In this document: positions 47,078-56,098 of the stretch, one piece after another | Layout: each line of letters begins with the position of its first letter | How positions within the stretch are numbered: the first letter of the stretch is position 1 | DNA from: Thioploca ingrica | GTDB taxonomy: Bacteria; Pseudomonadota; Gammaproteobacteria; Beggiatoales; Beggiatoaceae | Reading direction: 5' to 3' | NCBI GenBank assembly: GCA_000828835.1 | Contig: AP014633.1 | Span: 682,001-746,000 of the forward strand | Length of the DNA stretch: 64,000 bases | Position numbers and translations under genes: made by a program | Notes under the pieces: model-generated | What the model was told of the DNA's origin: nothing | What the model saw: the letters and a program-made list of their open reading frames with translations, nothing else | The model's database searches: none

Positions 47078-49066
47078 ATGTCGACCCAAGGCCAAAAAAC
47101 TGAAACTGCGCTTACTTTTCGTAAATATAAAGAAGGTGATACCAAACGATTACCTTGGAAAGAAGAAATTTTCCAAGCCAGTTGGAGTTATAAGTGTCCC
47201 ACTTATATTCATCGCACCCCGCCCTGTCAAGGCAGTTGTCCAGCGGGTGAAGATATCCGTGGTTGGTTAGGAATTGTCCGGGGGATGGAAAAACCACCCG
47301 CCGGGATGGATTGGCAAGAATATGCCTTTATGCGTTCAACCAATGCCAATCCTTTTCCTTCCGTCATGGGTCGCGTTTGTCCGGCACCTTGTCAAACCGG
47401 CTGTAATCGCAATATGGTGGAAGATTTTGTTGGCATCAATGCGGTTGAACAATTTATTGGTGATACCGCGTTAGCAAAAGGCTATAAATTAGTCCCCCCG
47501 GGTGAAGACACCGGTAAAAAAGTAGCCATCATTGGGGGTGGACCAGCGGGTTTAGCGGCAGCTTACCAACTCCGTCGGCGGGGACATGCCTGTACGGTTT
47601 TTGACGATCATGCTGAACTCGGTGGCATGATGATGTATGGTATTCCTGGCTATCGAACCCCGCGAGATATGCTCAAAGGTGAGATTCAACGTATTCTGGA
47701 TATGGGCGTGGAAACCCGCTTGAATATGCGAGTCGGTCGTGATATCAGTATTACTCAATTAGAAAAAGAATTTGATGCGGTTTTATGGGCTATCGGCTGT
47801 AAATCCGGCCGCCCATTACCGGTGCCCGGTGCTGATGCGCCTAATTGCGTCTCTGGCGTTGATTTTCTTAGTGAATTTAACCAGCAGAAATTACACCATG
47901 TTCCCAAGCGCGTGGTGGTCGTGGGTGGTGGCGATACTTCCATTGACGTCGCTTCAGTAGCCAGACGCTTAGGTTACAATCATGTTGTGGCTGAACAAGT
48001 TAAAGATTTTGGCCGTGATAGCGCGGCGGATGGTGGTTTAGGGTTTGGCTATGTCGCTCACGATGTCGCGCATTTAGGTGCCCGTGAAGGTGCGCAAGTG
48101 ACCCTGACTTCCCTATTCACCACTGAAAACATGACGGCTGCTCAACATGAAGTCCAAGATGCGCTCCGCGAAGGTGTTGATATTCATGCCGGCGTAATGC
48201 CAACCGAAGTCGTCTTAAATGAACAAGGACGTGCTACGGGCTTGAAGATGATTAAATGTACGGTTGACAAAAGAGGCATTCCCAGTCCGGTGGCAGGAGC
48301 CGAACCGTATGTCATTGAAGCGGATGTCATTGTTTCTGCTATTGGTCAATATGGTGATTTAACTCAAGGTTTGGAAGAACTGAACAATGGCCGTGGATTT
48401 ATTGAAGCGGATTCCTTTTTCCAAGTGAAAGGTCGTCCCGGACACTTCGCGGCGGGTGATATTATTCGTCCCCATTTGCTCACCACCGCGATTGGACAAG
48501 CAGCCGTGGCGGTCGATACGATCGACCGTTATTTGCAAGGTTCAGAGTTAAGCAAACGGCCTAAAGTAGACGTTCACCATTTCAATCTGCTGGCTAAATT
48601 ACATGAAACCGCTTTAGCCCCGGAAGACTTTATTCCCGAAGAACAAAGCGATTTGCGGGGTACTGCGGATGCTAAATATGCCGTGCATAACTATGAAGAT
48701 CGCGCAGCTCATGAAGTGATTTCATATGACGACCTCTTTTTAGCTCATTTTCCCTACACCGCCCGCAATCTCCGCGAAGACATCCCAGTTGCTGCGGAAG
48801 AGGTATTAGGACACTTTGGCGAACGCATGAAAGGGTTAAGCACTGACCAAGCTCAAACTGAAGCCAAGCGTTGTATGAGTTGTGGTTTGTGTTTTGAGTG
48901 TGATAACTGTGTGATGTTCTGTCCCCAAGAAGCCGTAAAACGGACTCCGAAGAAAGAAGCCACCACGGGACGGTATGTTTATACCGACTACAGTCGCTGC
49001 ATTGGTTGCCATATTTGTGCCGATGTCTGTCCCACCGGTTACATTAACATGGGTCTGGGTGAATAA
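47078..49066 (+). CDS. dsrL: DsrL, NAD(P)H-binding iron-sulfur flavoprotein
   Basis: Cytoplasmic GltD-like oxidoreductase that links rDsr to NAD(P)H and is essential for sulfur oxidation. N-terminal cluster cysteines (RTPPCQGSCPAGEDIRGW, VCPAPCQTGCNRN), FAD site VAIIGGGPAGLAAAYQLRRR, NAD(P) site VVVGGGDTSIDVASVARRLG, and a C-terminal ferredoxin domain (CMSCGLCFECDNCVMFCP, CIGCHICADVCPTGY). 662 aa is typical. AGGAGG precedes the ATG. Its presence in the cluster marks the oxidative Dsr type. Confidence 0.97.
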   Translation: MSTQGQKTETALTFRKYKEGDTKRLPWKEEIFQASWSYKCPTYIHRTPPCQGSCPAGEDIRGWLGIVRGMEKPPAGMDWQEYAFMRSTNANPFPSVMGRVCPAPCQTGCNRNMVEDFVGINAVEQFIGDTALAKGYKLVPPGEDTGKKVAIIGGGPAGLAAAYQLRRRGHACTVFDDHAELGGMMMYGIPGYRTPRDMLKGEIQRILDMGVETRLNMRVGRDISITQLEKEFDAVLWAIGCKSGRPLPVPGADAPNCVSGVDFLSEFNQQKLHHVPKRVVVVGGGDTSIDVASVARRLGYNHVVAEQVKDFGRDSAADGGLGFGYVAHDVAHLGAREGAQVTLTSLFTTENMTAAQHEVQDALREGVDIHAGVMPTEVVLNEQGRATGLKMIKCTVDKRGIPSPVAGAEPYVIEADVIVSAIGQYGDLTQGLEELNNGRGFIEADSFFQVKGRPGHFAAGDIIRPHLLTTAIGQAAVAVDTIDRYLQGSELSKRPKVDVHHFNLLAKLHETALAPEDFIPEEQSDLRGTADAKYAVHNYEDRAAHEVISYDDLFLAHFPYTARNLREDIPVAAEEVLGHFGERMKGLSTDQAQTEAKRCMSCGLCFECDNCVMFCPQEAVKRTPKKEATTGRYVYTDYSRCIGCHICADVCPTGYINMGLGE

Positions 49067-49204
49067 GTCAGCTAACGAGCGAGTGGCTTATTTCTTAGTA
49101 AAATTACCGCTAGTCGACTCATCAGTCATCAGCTGCTGAGCCGATGAAATCAAAACAATGATTATTTAAACAGTTTTTCCCAACTAAAAAATGAGAAAAG
49201 CGCC

Positions 49205-49242
49205 GGGCGAACCGCTGGAAGCTTGAACCCCTGGGTTCGCCC
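49205..49242. repeat. GGGCGAACC palindrome upstream of dsrJ
   Basis: Arms GGGCGAACC (49205-49213) and GGTTCGCCC (49234-49242) pair perfectly over 9 bp. A related GGGCGAAC / GTTCGCCC hairpin is at 54353-54374. It ends about 20 bp before the preferred dsrJ start, so it could occlude or set the ribosome site (inference). Confidence 0.65.
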
Positions 49243-49264
49243 TTACGCACGGAAAATGCGGAAT

Positions 49265-49690
49265 ATGAAAATACGTTATTTACTGAACACATTGGGTCAG
49301 CTTGGTATTGGTGTTCTATTCAGCTTGATGGTACAGGCGGATGAGCCGGCTACGAGTGAACGTGTTCCGATACCTAACCCCCCCAAAGCCAAACAACATT
49401 TTTCAGCAGAACAAGCTTGTGTTGAGCCCCTTGAAATTATTCGTCGCAATCATGGTCAATTTCTTAAACATCAACGTGATCAAACCATGCATAACGGTGT
49501 GCGAACTCAACAACATAGCTTAGTGGAGTGCATCAATTGTCACGTGACACCCGATGACAAGGGCAATTACCCTAATATCCATGAAGGAACTCAACACTTT
49601 TGTCGTAGTTGTCATGCCTACGCAGCAGTAACCATTGATTGTTTCCAATGCCATGCCAGTAAACCGGAGCAAGCGACTGCTTCTCAATAA
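49265..49690 (+). CDS. dsrJ: DsrJ, periplasmic trihaem cytochrome c
   Basis: Periplasmic electron carrier of DsrMKJOP. Three CXXCH haem motifs are visible: CINCH, CRSCH and CFQCH. A signal or anchor sequence is MKIRYLLNTLGQLGIGVLFS. The frame opens at 49223, but that part overlaps the GGGCGAACC palindrome and lacks a signal peptide, so ATG 49265 is preferred (141 aa); ATG 49256 is also possible. AEQACVEPLEIIRRNH holds a Cys, the kind of residue proposed as an unusual His/Cys haem ligand in this family. Confidence 0.94.
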   Translation: MKIRYLLNTLGQLGIGVLFSLMVQADEPATSERVPIPNPPKAKQHFSAEQACVEPLEIIRRNHGQFLKHQRDQTMHNGVRTQQHSLVECINCHVTPDDKGNYPNIHEGTQHFCRSCHAYAAVTIDCFQCHASKPEQATASQ

Positions 49691-49724
49691 ACCAGTCCTA
49701 CCCGTGCTGGTTAATCGTTTTAAA

Positions 49725-49765
49725 GCCATTCTGAGAATTCTGCCATTCGGAGAATTCTGATCCGA
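49725..49765. repeat. Dispersed AATTCTG-rich repeat, copy 2
   Basis: Second copy of the repeat at 33033, here in the 91-bp dsrJ-dsrO spacer and ending about 17 bp before the dsrO start. The core GAATTCTGCCATTC is shared. It lies inside an operon that must still be transcribed through, so it is not a terminator. Confidence 0.6.
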
Positions 49766-49781
49766 ATAGAGAGATAAACAT

Positions 49782-50522
49782 ATGAACGAGGAAACTACCA
49801 CTCCTAATCGTCGTGATTTTCTGAAAAATGCGGCTGCGCTTGCGGGTATAACCGTAGCGCCCGGTATTTTATTATACAGCGTTTCTCAAGCAAAACCGGC
49901 TGACCAATCGGTCACCTCGGAACAACGCTGGGGAATGCTCATTGATGTCACTCAATGTACCAGTGGTTGTGATGAATGTGTCAAAGCGTGTACAGTTGAA
50001 CATGGTCTTACCGAAGCAACTCGTCCAGAAATCGCTGCACACTGGATACGCAAAGTCGGTTTACGTGATAAACAAACCGGTCAAGAATATTCTCTACCGG
50101 TATTATGTCAGCATTGCGAACATCCACCCTGTGCGGATGTCTGTCCTACCGGCGCTTCATTCAAACGAGCTGATGGGATTGTGTTAGTGGACAAACATAT
50201 CTGTATTGGTTGCCGCTATTGTATGATGGCGTGTCCCTACAAAGCGCGTTCCTTTATTCACGAAACCTTAGAAAATCAAAAACCGTATTCACCACGCGGT
50301 AAAGGCACCGTAGAAAGCTGTAATTTCTGTGTCCATCGCGTTGATAAGGGTAAAAATCCGGCTTGTGTAGAAGCTTGTCAACAGGCAGGGCATGAAGCGA
50401 TGATCTTTGGTGATCTCAATGATCCCTATAGTAAAATCTCCGAAAAATTGAAAATAGTTAAAAGTACGGCTTTACGAGCCGATATGCGCCTCAATCCAGG
50501 AGTACGTTATCAAGGACTTTAA
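49782..50522 (+). CDS. dsrO: DsrO, periplasmic Tat-exported ferredoxin-like subunit
   Basis: A twin-arginine signal NRRDFLKNAAALAGITVAPG begins at about residue 8, so the protein is exported folded with its clusters. Four [4Fe-4S] motifs of the NrfC/HybA type follow (CTSGCDECVKAC, CQHCEHPPCADVCPTGAS, CIGCRYCMMACPYKAR, CNFCVHRVDKGKNPACVEAC). 246 aa. It overlaps the operon logic with dsrP four bases downstream. Confidence 0.96.
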   Translation: MNEETTTPNRRDFLKNAAALAGITVAPGILLYSVSQAKPADQSVTSEQRWGMLIDVTQCTSGCDECVKACTVEHGLTEATRPEIAAHWIRKVGLRDKQTGQEYSLPVLCQHCEHPPCADVCPTGASFKRADGIVLVDKHICIGCRYCMMACPYKARSFIHETLENQKPYSPRGKGTVESCNFCVHRVDKGKNPACVEACQQAGHEAMIFGDLNDPYSKISEKLKIVKSTALRADMRLNPGVRYQGL

Positions 50523-50525
50523 TTT

Positions 50526-51740
50526 ATGAAAAACATGGTTTATCGAGAACTGGAGGGTAATAGTCCGGGCTATTACGGATTATTAGGAATATCCGCTATC
50601 TTGGTAGCATTAGGCTTATTCGCAGCCTATAACATGGAACATCATGGACATGTCATCACGGGAATGACCAATCAAATCGTTTGGGGAATGCCGCATATTT
50701 TTGCGATTTTTCTTATCTTAGCTGCTTCTGGCGTATTAAATGTGGCTTCCATCGGTTCGGTTTTTCGCAAAACTTTTTATAGTCCACTCGGGCGATTGTC
50801 GGCATTGCTTGCTATCACTTTGTTAATCGGTGGTTTATCTATTTTAGTCTTAGATTTAGGACACCCGGATCGCTTACTGGTAGCGATGACGACTTATAAT
50901 TTCAAATCCATTTTTGCTTGGAATATTTATTTATACAATGGATTTTTAGTGATTGTCGCTGTTTATCTCTGGTTTATGATGGAGCGGCGAATGCAACGTT
51001 ATTATCCCGTTGCCGGATTAGTCGCTTTTATTTGGCGCTTAATTCTCACTACCGGTACTGGCTCCATTTTTGGCTTTTTAGTGGCACGGGAAGCATACAA
51101 CGCCGCTATCATGGCACCTTTGTTTATTGCGTTATCCTTATCCCTCGGATTAGCCGCTTTCATCTTGATATTACTTACTGACTGTACTGAAACTCATTGT
51201 CCATTGGGAGAAGGCATCCTTCACCGTCCTAAAAGTTTATTAGGTGTATTTGTGGCTGCCGCATTCTATTTCGTGTTAGCTTATCATTTTACTAATCTTT
51301 ATATTACCGAACGTCATGGAATTGAATACTTTATTTTAGTTGGTGGTGGTATTTATACTTTCCTCTTTTGGGGCGGTTATTTGCTTATAGGTACTTTATT
51401 ACCTTTAATATTGATTTATCATCCCCAATTAAACCAAAGTCGGAAAAATATTACCCTGGCGGCTGTGTTAGTCCTCATCGGTGGATTTTCCCTGTTGTAT
51501 GTCATTATTATTGGAGGGCAAGCCTATCCACTCGATATTTTTCCCGGGATGGAGGTGACTGCTTCGGGTTTTTTTGATAACAGTCCGGTTCATTCCTATG
51601 TACCCAGCCATTGGGAAATTATGCTCGGTATCGGTGGCATAGCCATTTCCGTCTTGTTAACTACCCTTGCCTTAAAAATTCTACCTTTCTTACCGGCGAG
51701 TTTAGCGGATGCCGATCTCGATCCGCAGCTGTTAGATTAA
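50526..51740 (+). CDS. dsrP: DsrP, NrfD-family quinol-interacting membrane protein
   Basis: Integral membrane subunit with about ten hydrophobic segments, homologous to NrfD/PsrC. The start YRELEGNSPGYYGLLGISAI and the later LDLGHPDRLLVAMTTYNFKS and WEIMLGIGGIAISVLLTTLA are recognisable. It is predicted to exchange electrons between the quinone pool and DsrO. 404 aa is normal. It is the last conserved dsr gene here; 69 bp separate it from the YbiB-like gene. Confidence 0.96.
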   Translation: MKNMVYRELEGNSPGYYGLLGISAILVALGLFAAYNMEHHGHVITGMTNQIVWGMPHIFAIFLILAASGVLNVASIGSVFRKTFYSPLGRLSALLAITLLIGGLSILVLDLGHPDRLLVAMTTYNFKSIFAWNIYLYNGFLVIVAVYLWFMMERRMQRYYPVAGLVAFIWRLILTTGTGSIFGFLVAREAYNAAIMAPLFIALSLSLGLAAFILILLTDCTETHCPLGEGILHRPKSLLGVFVAAAFYFVLAYHFTNLYITERHGIEYFILVGGGIYTFLFWGGYLLIGTLLPLILIYHPQLNQSRKNITLAAVLVLIGGFSLLYVIIIGGQAYPLDIFPGMEVTASGFFDNSPVHSYVPSHWEIMLGIGGIAISVLLTTLALKILPFLPASLADADLDPQLLD

Positions 51741-51809
51741 TCGTAAAATTTCGATTTTGGACGATGGGCTATTCCGATCCAAAATCGAACCCCAGAGGAA
51801 ACACTATTT

Positions 51810-52838
51810 ATGTTAACAACCACTTACTACCAAGAACATCCCTTTGCTCAATATGTACGCATTTTAGGTAAAGGTAAAAACGGCTCTCGGCCATTAACAC
51901 AAGCAGAAGCGTTTGCGGCTATGCGCATGGTTATGGCTAATGAAGTCGAGCCGGTGCAATTAGGTGCCTTTATGATGTTAATGCGTGTTAAGGAAGAAAC
52001 GCGGGAGGAATTAGCCGGCTTCATCCAAGCAGCACGTGATTCCTTCAAACTCCCCACCGGGTTGGCAGAAGTTGATTTAGATTGGTCTTCGTATGCCGGT
52101 AAACGTCGCCATTTACCTTGGTTCCTGCTCTCAACCCTCTTATTAGCAGCTAATGGCATTCGAGTTTTCATGCACGGTACCCGCGGACACACCAATGGAC
52201 GCATTTACACCCAAGATGTGTTGCATTACCTCGGTATCCAATTCGCGAGATCGGTTGAAGAAGCGGCAGAGCAAATTAAACAAACTCATTTCAGCTATTT
52301 ACCTTTAGAATTCCTTTGTCCTAAATTGCATGAAATCATTGAATTAAGACCTTTAATGGGGTTACGTTCACCCGTACATACTCTCGCTAGAATGCTTAAT
52401 CCTTTTGATGCTCCCTATGTCATGCAAGGTATCTTTCATCCCGGTTACCGACCAGTTCATCAAGAAGCCGCTGTATTACTTAATCAACCTCATCTGGCTG
52501 CGATCAAAGGTGAAGGCGGTGAAATTGAACGCGATCCCGATTTAGAATGTTTAGTCCAAAGTGTCCATAACGGCGAACTGAACGACGAAGTGTGGCCACC
52601 TTTGTTTGCCAAACGGCATGTAAAAGAAGAAATTCTCGATCCACAACGATTACCGGCTTTGTGGCGAGGTGAAATTGAAGACGAATATGCGCAAGGTGCC
52701 ATCATCGGTACTACAGCCGTTGCCCTAAAACTCATGGGAAAAGCCAGCAGTATTGACGAAGCGCAGGAGATAGCTAGAACCATGTGGGAAAATCGGCCCA
52801 AAGCCCAATATGGTCTGGCTACTGCTTTAGCCTCCTAA
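51810..52838 (+). CDS. YbiB/TrpD2-like glycosyltransferase-fold protein
   Basis: Homologous to anthranilate phosphoribosyltransferase-type proteins of the YbiB (TrpD2) group, some of which bind nucleic acid rather than making tryptophan. The N-terminal helical domain (LTQAEAFAAMRMVMANEVEP, QLGAFMMLMRVKEE) and the catalytic-fold region MHGTRGHTNGRIYTQDVL, where true TrpD would show a GTGGD motif, are visible. 342 aa. It shares strand and spacing with the dsr genes and lies before the terminator at 53891, so it is probably in the same transcript; its link to sulfur oxidation is unknown. Confidence 0.85.
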   Translation: MLTTTYYQEHPFAQYVRILGKGKNGSRPLTQAEAFAAMRMVMANEVEPVQLGAFMMLMRVKEETREELAGFIQAARDSFKLPTGLAEVDLDWSSYAGKRRHLPWFLLSTLLLAANGIRVFMHGTRGHTNGRIYTQDVLHYLGIQFARSVEEAAEQIKQTHFSYLPLEFLCPKLHEIIELRPLMGLRSPVHTLARMLNPFDAPYVMQGIFHPGYRPVHQEAAVLLNQPHLAAIKGEGGEIERDPDLECLVQSVHNGELNDEVWPPLFAKRHVKEEILDPQRLPALWRGEIEDEYAQGAIIGTTAVALKLMGKASSIDEAQEIARTMWENRPKAQYGLATALAS

Positions 52839-52860
52839 ATCAATTAAAAGGAATTGCAAA

Positions 52861-53868
52861 ATGAATCCCGCTGATAACACTGTTCAAGAATTAACCCAAT
52901 CTCTGAGCCAATCTGAGCAAACTATTCAACAACTCACTGAAATTCTTTCCAAAAGTGAGAAACGCTCCCAATTGTTAGAAAGGACTTTTCGTTGGTTAGC
53001 GATACTCTTTATCTGTCTCACCATGACGGTTTTTTATATTGGTTTTGACTGGATCAATCACGCCCAAGCAACGGCTGATGTTAAAGCAACGACTGCTCAA
53101 GCAGCAACGCCGAAAACCACACCTAAACCAGGAACGCCTAAACCAGAAGAACAAAGTTGCCGGCAAGCCATGCAACTCATGATGGTAAAACAAGCACAAG
53201 ATCTCATGCTCACCAGCCTAACGCTCAATAAAGAAATCCAGCAGCTACCGCAAAGTCCTGAAAAAGATCAGATGGTGGAGATGAGCAAGCAGTTGGGGAG
53301 TAAATTGAACAACATCTTCCCCAATATGAATAATGTATTCAACGATAACTCCCGTATATTTTGTCAAATATTTTTGCGAGTAGACAACCTAACGAGGAAA
53401 TTGGGTAAATTTCAAGTAGATTGGCCGGTGGTTAGACTGATATTGTTAAAGCGGCTTGATAAAATAGTAACAGACCAAGAAAAACAAAAAGACCAAAGAA
53501 ACCAAAACCCTCTTTTTCAGGAAGCCCTTGAAATATTAACCTCTCTCAGAAATAAACATGCGATTATCGAAGATAAAGATAGTCATCAGCTCAAAGCATT
53601 CAAGCAAGAAAATACAGCAGATGTAGATAATGCCTTAGTAGCTAATTTAATGTTGGGGATTGTTAAAGGCTTAGGTAGTTTGGATGAAGTCCTAAAAGCC
53701 TTGAGATCTGTACCAGAAATGAACACCAACATGGAATATATGAACACCAACATGATAGATATGAATGCCCATATGTATTACATGATGAGAAATATGGGAG
53801 TCATGACTAGTGACATGGATTCAACGCTGGGTCGTGCCGGTAGAAACATGCCGTGGATGCCTTGGTAG
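52861..53868 (+). CDS. Membrane-anchored coiled-coil protein with Met-rich tail
   Basis: Unrecognised function. Residues 1-38 form a Gln/Glu-rich coiled coil (TQSLSQSEQTIQQLTEIL), then one membrane segment at about 43-62 (TFRWLAILFICLTMTVFYIG), a Pro/Thr/Lys linker with a TPKPGTPKPE motif, a long helical periplasmic or cytoplasmic region, and from about residue 288 a Met/Asn repeat (NMEYMNTNMIDMNAHMYYMM) ending GRAGRNMPWMPW. It starts 22 bp after the YbiB-like gene and ends before the operon terminator. Met-rich tails can bind Cu(I) or pack against membranes, but neither is shown. Confidence 0.75.
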   Translation: MNPADNTVQELTQSLSQSEQTIQQLTEILSKSEKRSQLLERTFRWLAILFICLTMTVFYIGFDWINHAQATADVKATTAQAATPKTTPKPGTPKPEEQSCRQAMQLMMVKQAQDLMLTSLTLNKEIQQLPQSPEKDQMVEMSKQLGSKLNNIFPNMNNVFNDNSRIFCQIFLRVDNLTRKLGKFQVDWPVVRLILLKRLDKIVTDQEKQKDQRNQNPLFQEALEILTSLRNKHAIIEDKDSHQLKAFKQENTADVDNALVANLMLGIVKGLGSLDEVLKALRSVPEMNTNMEYMNTNMIDMNAHMYYMMRNMGVMTSDMDSTLGRAGRNMPWMPW

Positions 53869-53890
53869 TTAGTTCGGTGAGTTAAAACAT

Positions 53891-53939
53891 AGCGCGTAGT
53901 TGGTCACATCGTTTAGTTTAAACTACGCGCTGGTTTTTT
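53891..53939 (+). terminator. Intrinsic terminator closing the dsr operon
   Basis: Arms AGCGCGTAGTT (53891-53901) and AACTACGCGCT (53921-53931) form an 11-bp stem, followed by GGTTTTTT. It lies 22 bp after the last stop codon. This is the clearest rho-independent terminator in the window and marks 40462-53868 as the likely transcription unit. Confidence 0.85.
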
Positions 53940-54068
53940 ATTTCAGGGTAAATAGATAGATAACCCGCCCGAAAGCAACGGTAAAATTCAAGATTCTCAC
54001 TTAAGAATTTCTATTTCTTAATAGTTAAGGTAAAATTTAACCTTCTCCCCACAAATAAGGATATAAAC

Positions 54069-54290
54069 ATGTCTAATGATTACTCCATTATTATCGAAAA
54101 TCAAGCTAAGATCATGGCTAACCAAGCCAAACTAGAAGAATTGCTGACTAGACAAGCTAATATTCTTCAAAATCAAGAAACTATTCAGGAGAAGGTGACT
54201 GCTAACCAGAAAAAATTAGATGATATTCTTGCTAATCAGAACGTGATCATTAAAAATCAGCAGACCCTTCTTAGTAATCAAGCCAAGTAA
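54069..54290 (+). CDS. Small Asn/Gln-rich coiled-coil protein (73 aa)
   Basis: Almost the whole protein is a heptad-like repeat (NQAKLEELLTRQANILQNQE, TANQKKLDDILANQNVIIKN) with recurring NQ pairs every seven to eight residues, so a long parallel coiled coil is likely. AAGGATATAAAC precedes ATG 54069. There is no signal or membrane segment. It stands alone after the dsr terminator, and its function is unknown. Confidence 0.6.
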   Translation: MSNDYSIIIENQAKIMANQAKLEELLTRQANILQNQETIQEKVTANQKKLDDILANQNVIIKNQQTLLSNQAK

Positions 54291-54627
54291 AATAAAACTG
54301 ATTCAGACACGCTGGTCTGCCCCTACCAATGATATGTATTTTGGAGCGGTAGGGGCGAACCGATGTGTTCGCCCTAGCTTAACTTAATGGCATTGGGGGC
54401 TAGGGTGAATCTAATATACAGAAAATCATTTCCTTCCAATAAATTATTATCATTTGATCTTGCCAGTCCATCGGTTTTGTTTCCTCAATTGAGATTAAGT
54501 AGGTTGCCTTTCTCATTTTAGGTGGCTGCCAAATGGATTAGCTACCCATTTTTAGCTCTTAATTCGCATTTAATTGCCACTATACTGCCCCGTACCCTCA
54601 AAATGAACTTTTCTTAGGCAAGGAAAG
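54291..54627. other. Repeat-bearing junction before the GC-rich island
   Basis: It holds nested palindromes (GCCCCTACC 54319-54327 with GGTAGGGGC 54348-54356; GGGCGAAC 54353-54360 with GTTCGCCC 54367-54374) and a single MITE arm CTTAACTTAATGGCATTG at 54378-54395. The opposite MITE arm is absent. No gene was seen. It marks the left border of the compositional change. Confidence 0.6.
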
Positions 54628-54895
54628 GTGATAAATTTTCGCCATAAAATTTTCACCTGGTTAAAAGCCATGGAAGGAAAGCATCCCCTTTTTCTTCACC
54701 AAGCGATGCTACAAATCTCCATGATTTCAATTTTGCTCCGCCGGTTGGCATAGCCTGCGGGTTTACCAACAGCTTCTAAATGCTTGGCGCGATTTTCCCG
54801 CCTTGCGCAAACAATTAGGCGCATTGGTGCAAACCCAATTCGCTGTAGAATTTCAAATGCCGCAGGGTGTAGGAAGTTTATCGGCATGGTGGTGA
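54628..54895 (+). pseudogene. Frameshifted gene remnant of unknown product
   Basis: From GTG 54628 a frame reads IFTWLKAMEGKHPLFLHQAM and LQISMISILLRRL to TAG at 54751-54753. A frame shifted by one then reads SLRVYQQLLNAWRDFPALRK and QLGALVQTQFAVEFQMPQGV to TGA at 54893-54895. The two parts together look like one helical protein broken by a frameshift near 54745. It sits directly upstream of the RND genes, where a regulator is often found, but the fragment is too short to assign. Confidence 0.5.
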
Positions 54896-54976
54896 ATTTA
54901 CACGGGATTGACGACTGTTTTTGGTGGTAAATGGTAATATGATTTCCATTTTCGCTTCACTCACAAATGACATAAT

Positions 54977-56095
54977 ATGAACATAAAACAATTTCTCATG
55001 GTGTATTTACCTTTAAGCCTTGCGCTATCCCCATTCGCGCAAGCCGAGCCATCCGCGCCAAAAGCCGCCTTAACGGTCACAGTGACTAAGCCCGTGAAAG
55101 CCACTTGGCACACCAGCGTATTAGCAATGGGAACGCTGAATGCCTGGCAGGAAGCGGTGATTGCCGCTGAAGTCAGTGGTCAGCGCATTGCGCAGGTGTT
55201 GGTGGATGTCGGCGATACGGTGAAACAAGGGCAAGAATTGGCGTTATTGGCGCAAGAATCGGTGCAAGCAGATCTGGCGCAAGCACAAGCGCGGGTTACG
55301 CAGGCTGAAGCGAGCTTGGTAGAAGCCCGCGCCAATGCAGGTCGGGCGCGTAACTTAAAAGCCGATGGCGCCTTAGCCGCGCAGCAAGTGGATCAATATT
55401 TGACGGGCGAGGCCACAGCAAAAGCCAATTTAGCCGTGCAGCAAGCCGCCTTGCAAATCCAGCAGATTCGCCTAAAGCAAACCCGCATTGTGGCAGTAGA
55501 TGACGGGGTGATTATCTCGCGCAGCGCCATGCTGGGCGCAGTGGTGCAGGCTGGCACGGAATTGTTCCGCTTGGTGCGGCAAAATCGCATTGAATGGCAG
55601 GCGGAAGTGGCCGGGCGGGATTTGGCGCAGATTCAACCCGGTCAGCGCGCCCAGTTGACGTTGCCCAGTGGCGAAAGTGTGAACGGCGAAGTGCGCCGGG
55701 TTGCGCCCACCCTGGATTCCAACACCCGCAACGCAACGGTGTACGTCAGCTTGCCGCCAGATAGCCCCGCCAAAGCCGGCATGTTTGCGCAAGGCGAGAT
55801 TTTTATCGGCAAAACCCGGGCGTTATCCTTGCCGCAAGCGGCGGTGATTGTGCGCGATGGAAATAATTATGTATTTGAAATCAATAATGAAAATCATGTT
55901 TTACAACGACTGGTGAAAACCGAACGGCGAGAAGCGGGCCGGGTGGAAATCCTTGATGGAATTACTGACACGGCGAGCGTAGCAGCGAGCGGCGGTGCAT
56001 TTTTGAACGAGGGCGACACGGTGCGCGTTGTGGATGCGCCGCACGATCAGCCGCACGACACACTACCCGCTCAAAAGCCGCAAAGTGAGCTATAG
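54977..56095 (+). CDS. RND efflux periplasmic adaptor (membrane fusion) protein
   Basis: HlyD/AcrA-type adaptor joining an RND pump to an outer-membrane channel. A signal peptide (about 1-23, LALSPFAQAEP) is followed by the lipoyl/barrel-sandwich domain (AAEVSGQRIAQVLVDVGDTV, KQGQELALLAQESV), an alpha-hairpin rich in Ala/Gln (about 95-160), the second lipoyl half (RLKQTRIVAVDDGVIISRSA) and a beta-barrel. 372 aa. It is four bases upstream of the pump gene, and both are much richer in GC than their neighbours. Confidence 0.94.
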   Translation: MNIKQFLMVYLPLSLALSPFAQAEPSAPKAALTVTVTKPVKATWHTSVLAMGTLNAWQEAVIAAEVSGQRIAQVLVDVGDTVKQGQELALLAQESVQADLAQAQARVTQAEASLVEARANAGRARNLKADGALAAQQVDQYLTGEATAKANLAVQQAALQIQQIRLKQTRIVAVDDGVIISRSAMLGAVVQAGTELFRLVRQNRIEWQAEVAGRDLAQIQPGQRAQLTLPSGESVNGEVRRVAPTLDSNTRNATVYVSLPPDSPAKAGMFAQGEIFIGKTRALSLPQAAVIVRDGNNYVFEINNENHVLQRLVKTERREAGRVEILDGITDTASVAASGGAFLNEGDTVRVVDAPHDQPHDTLPAQKPQSEL

Positions 56096-56098
56096 CCC

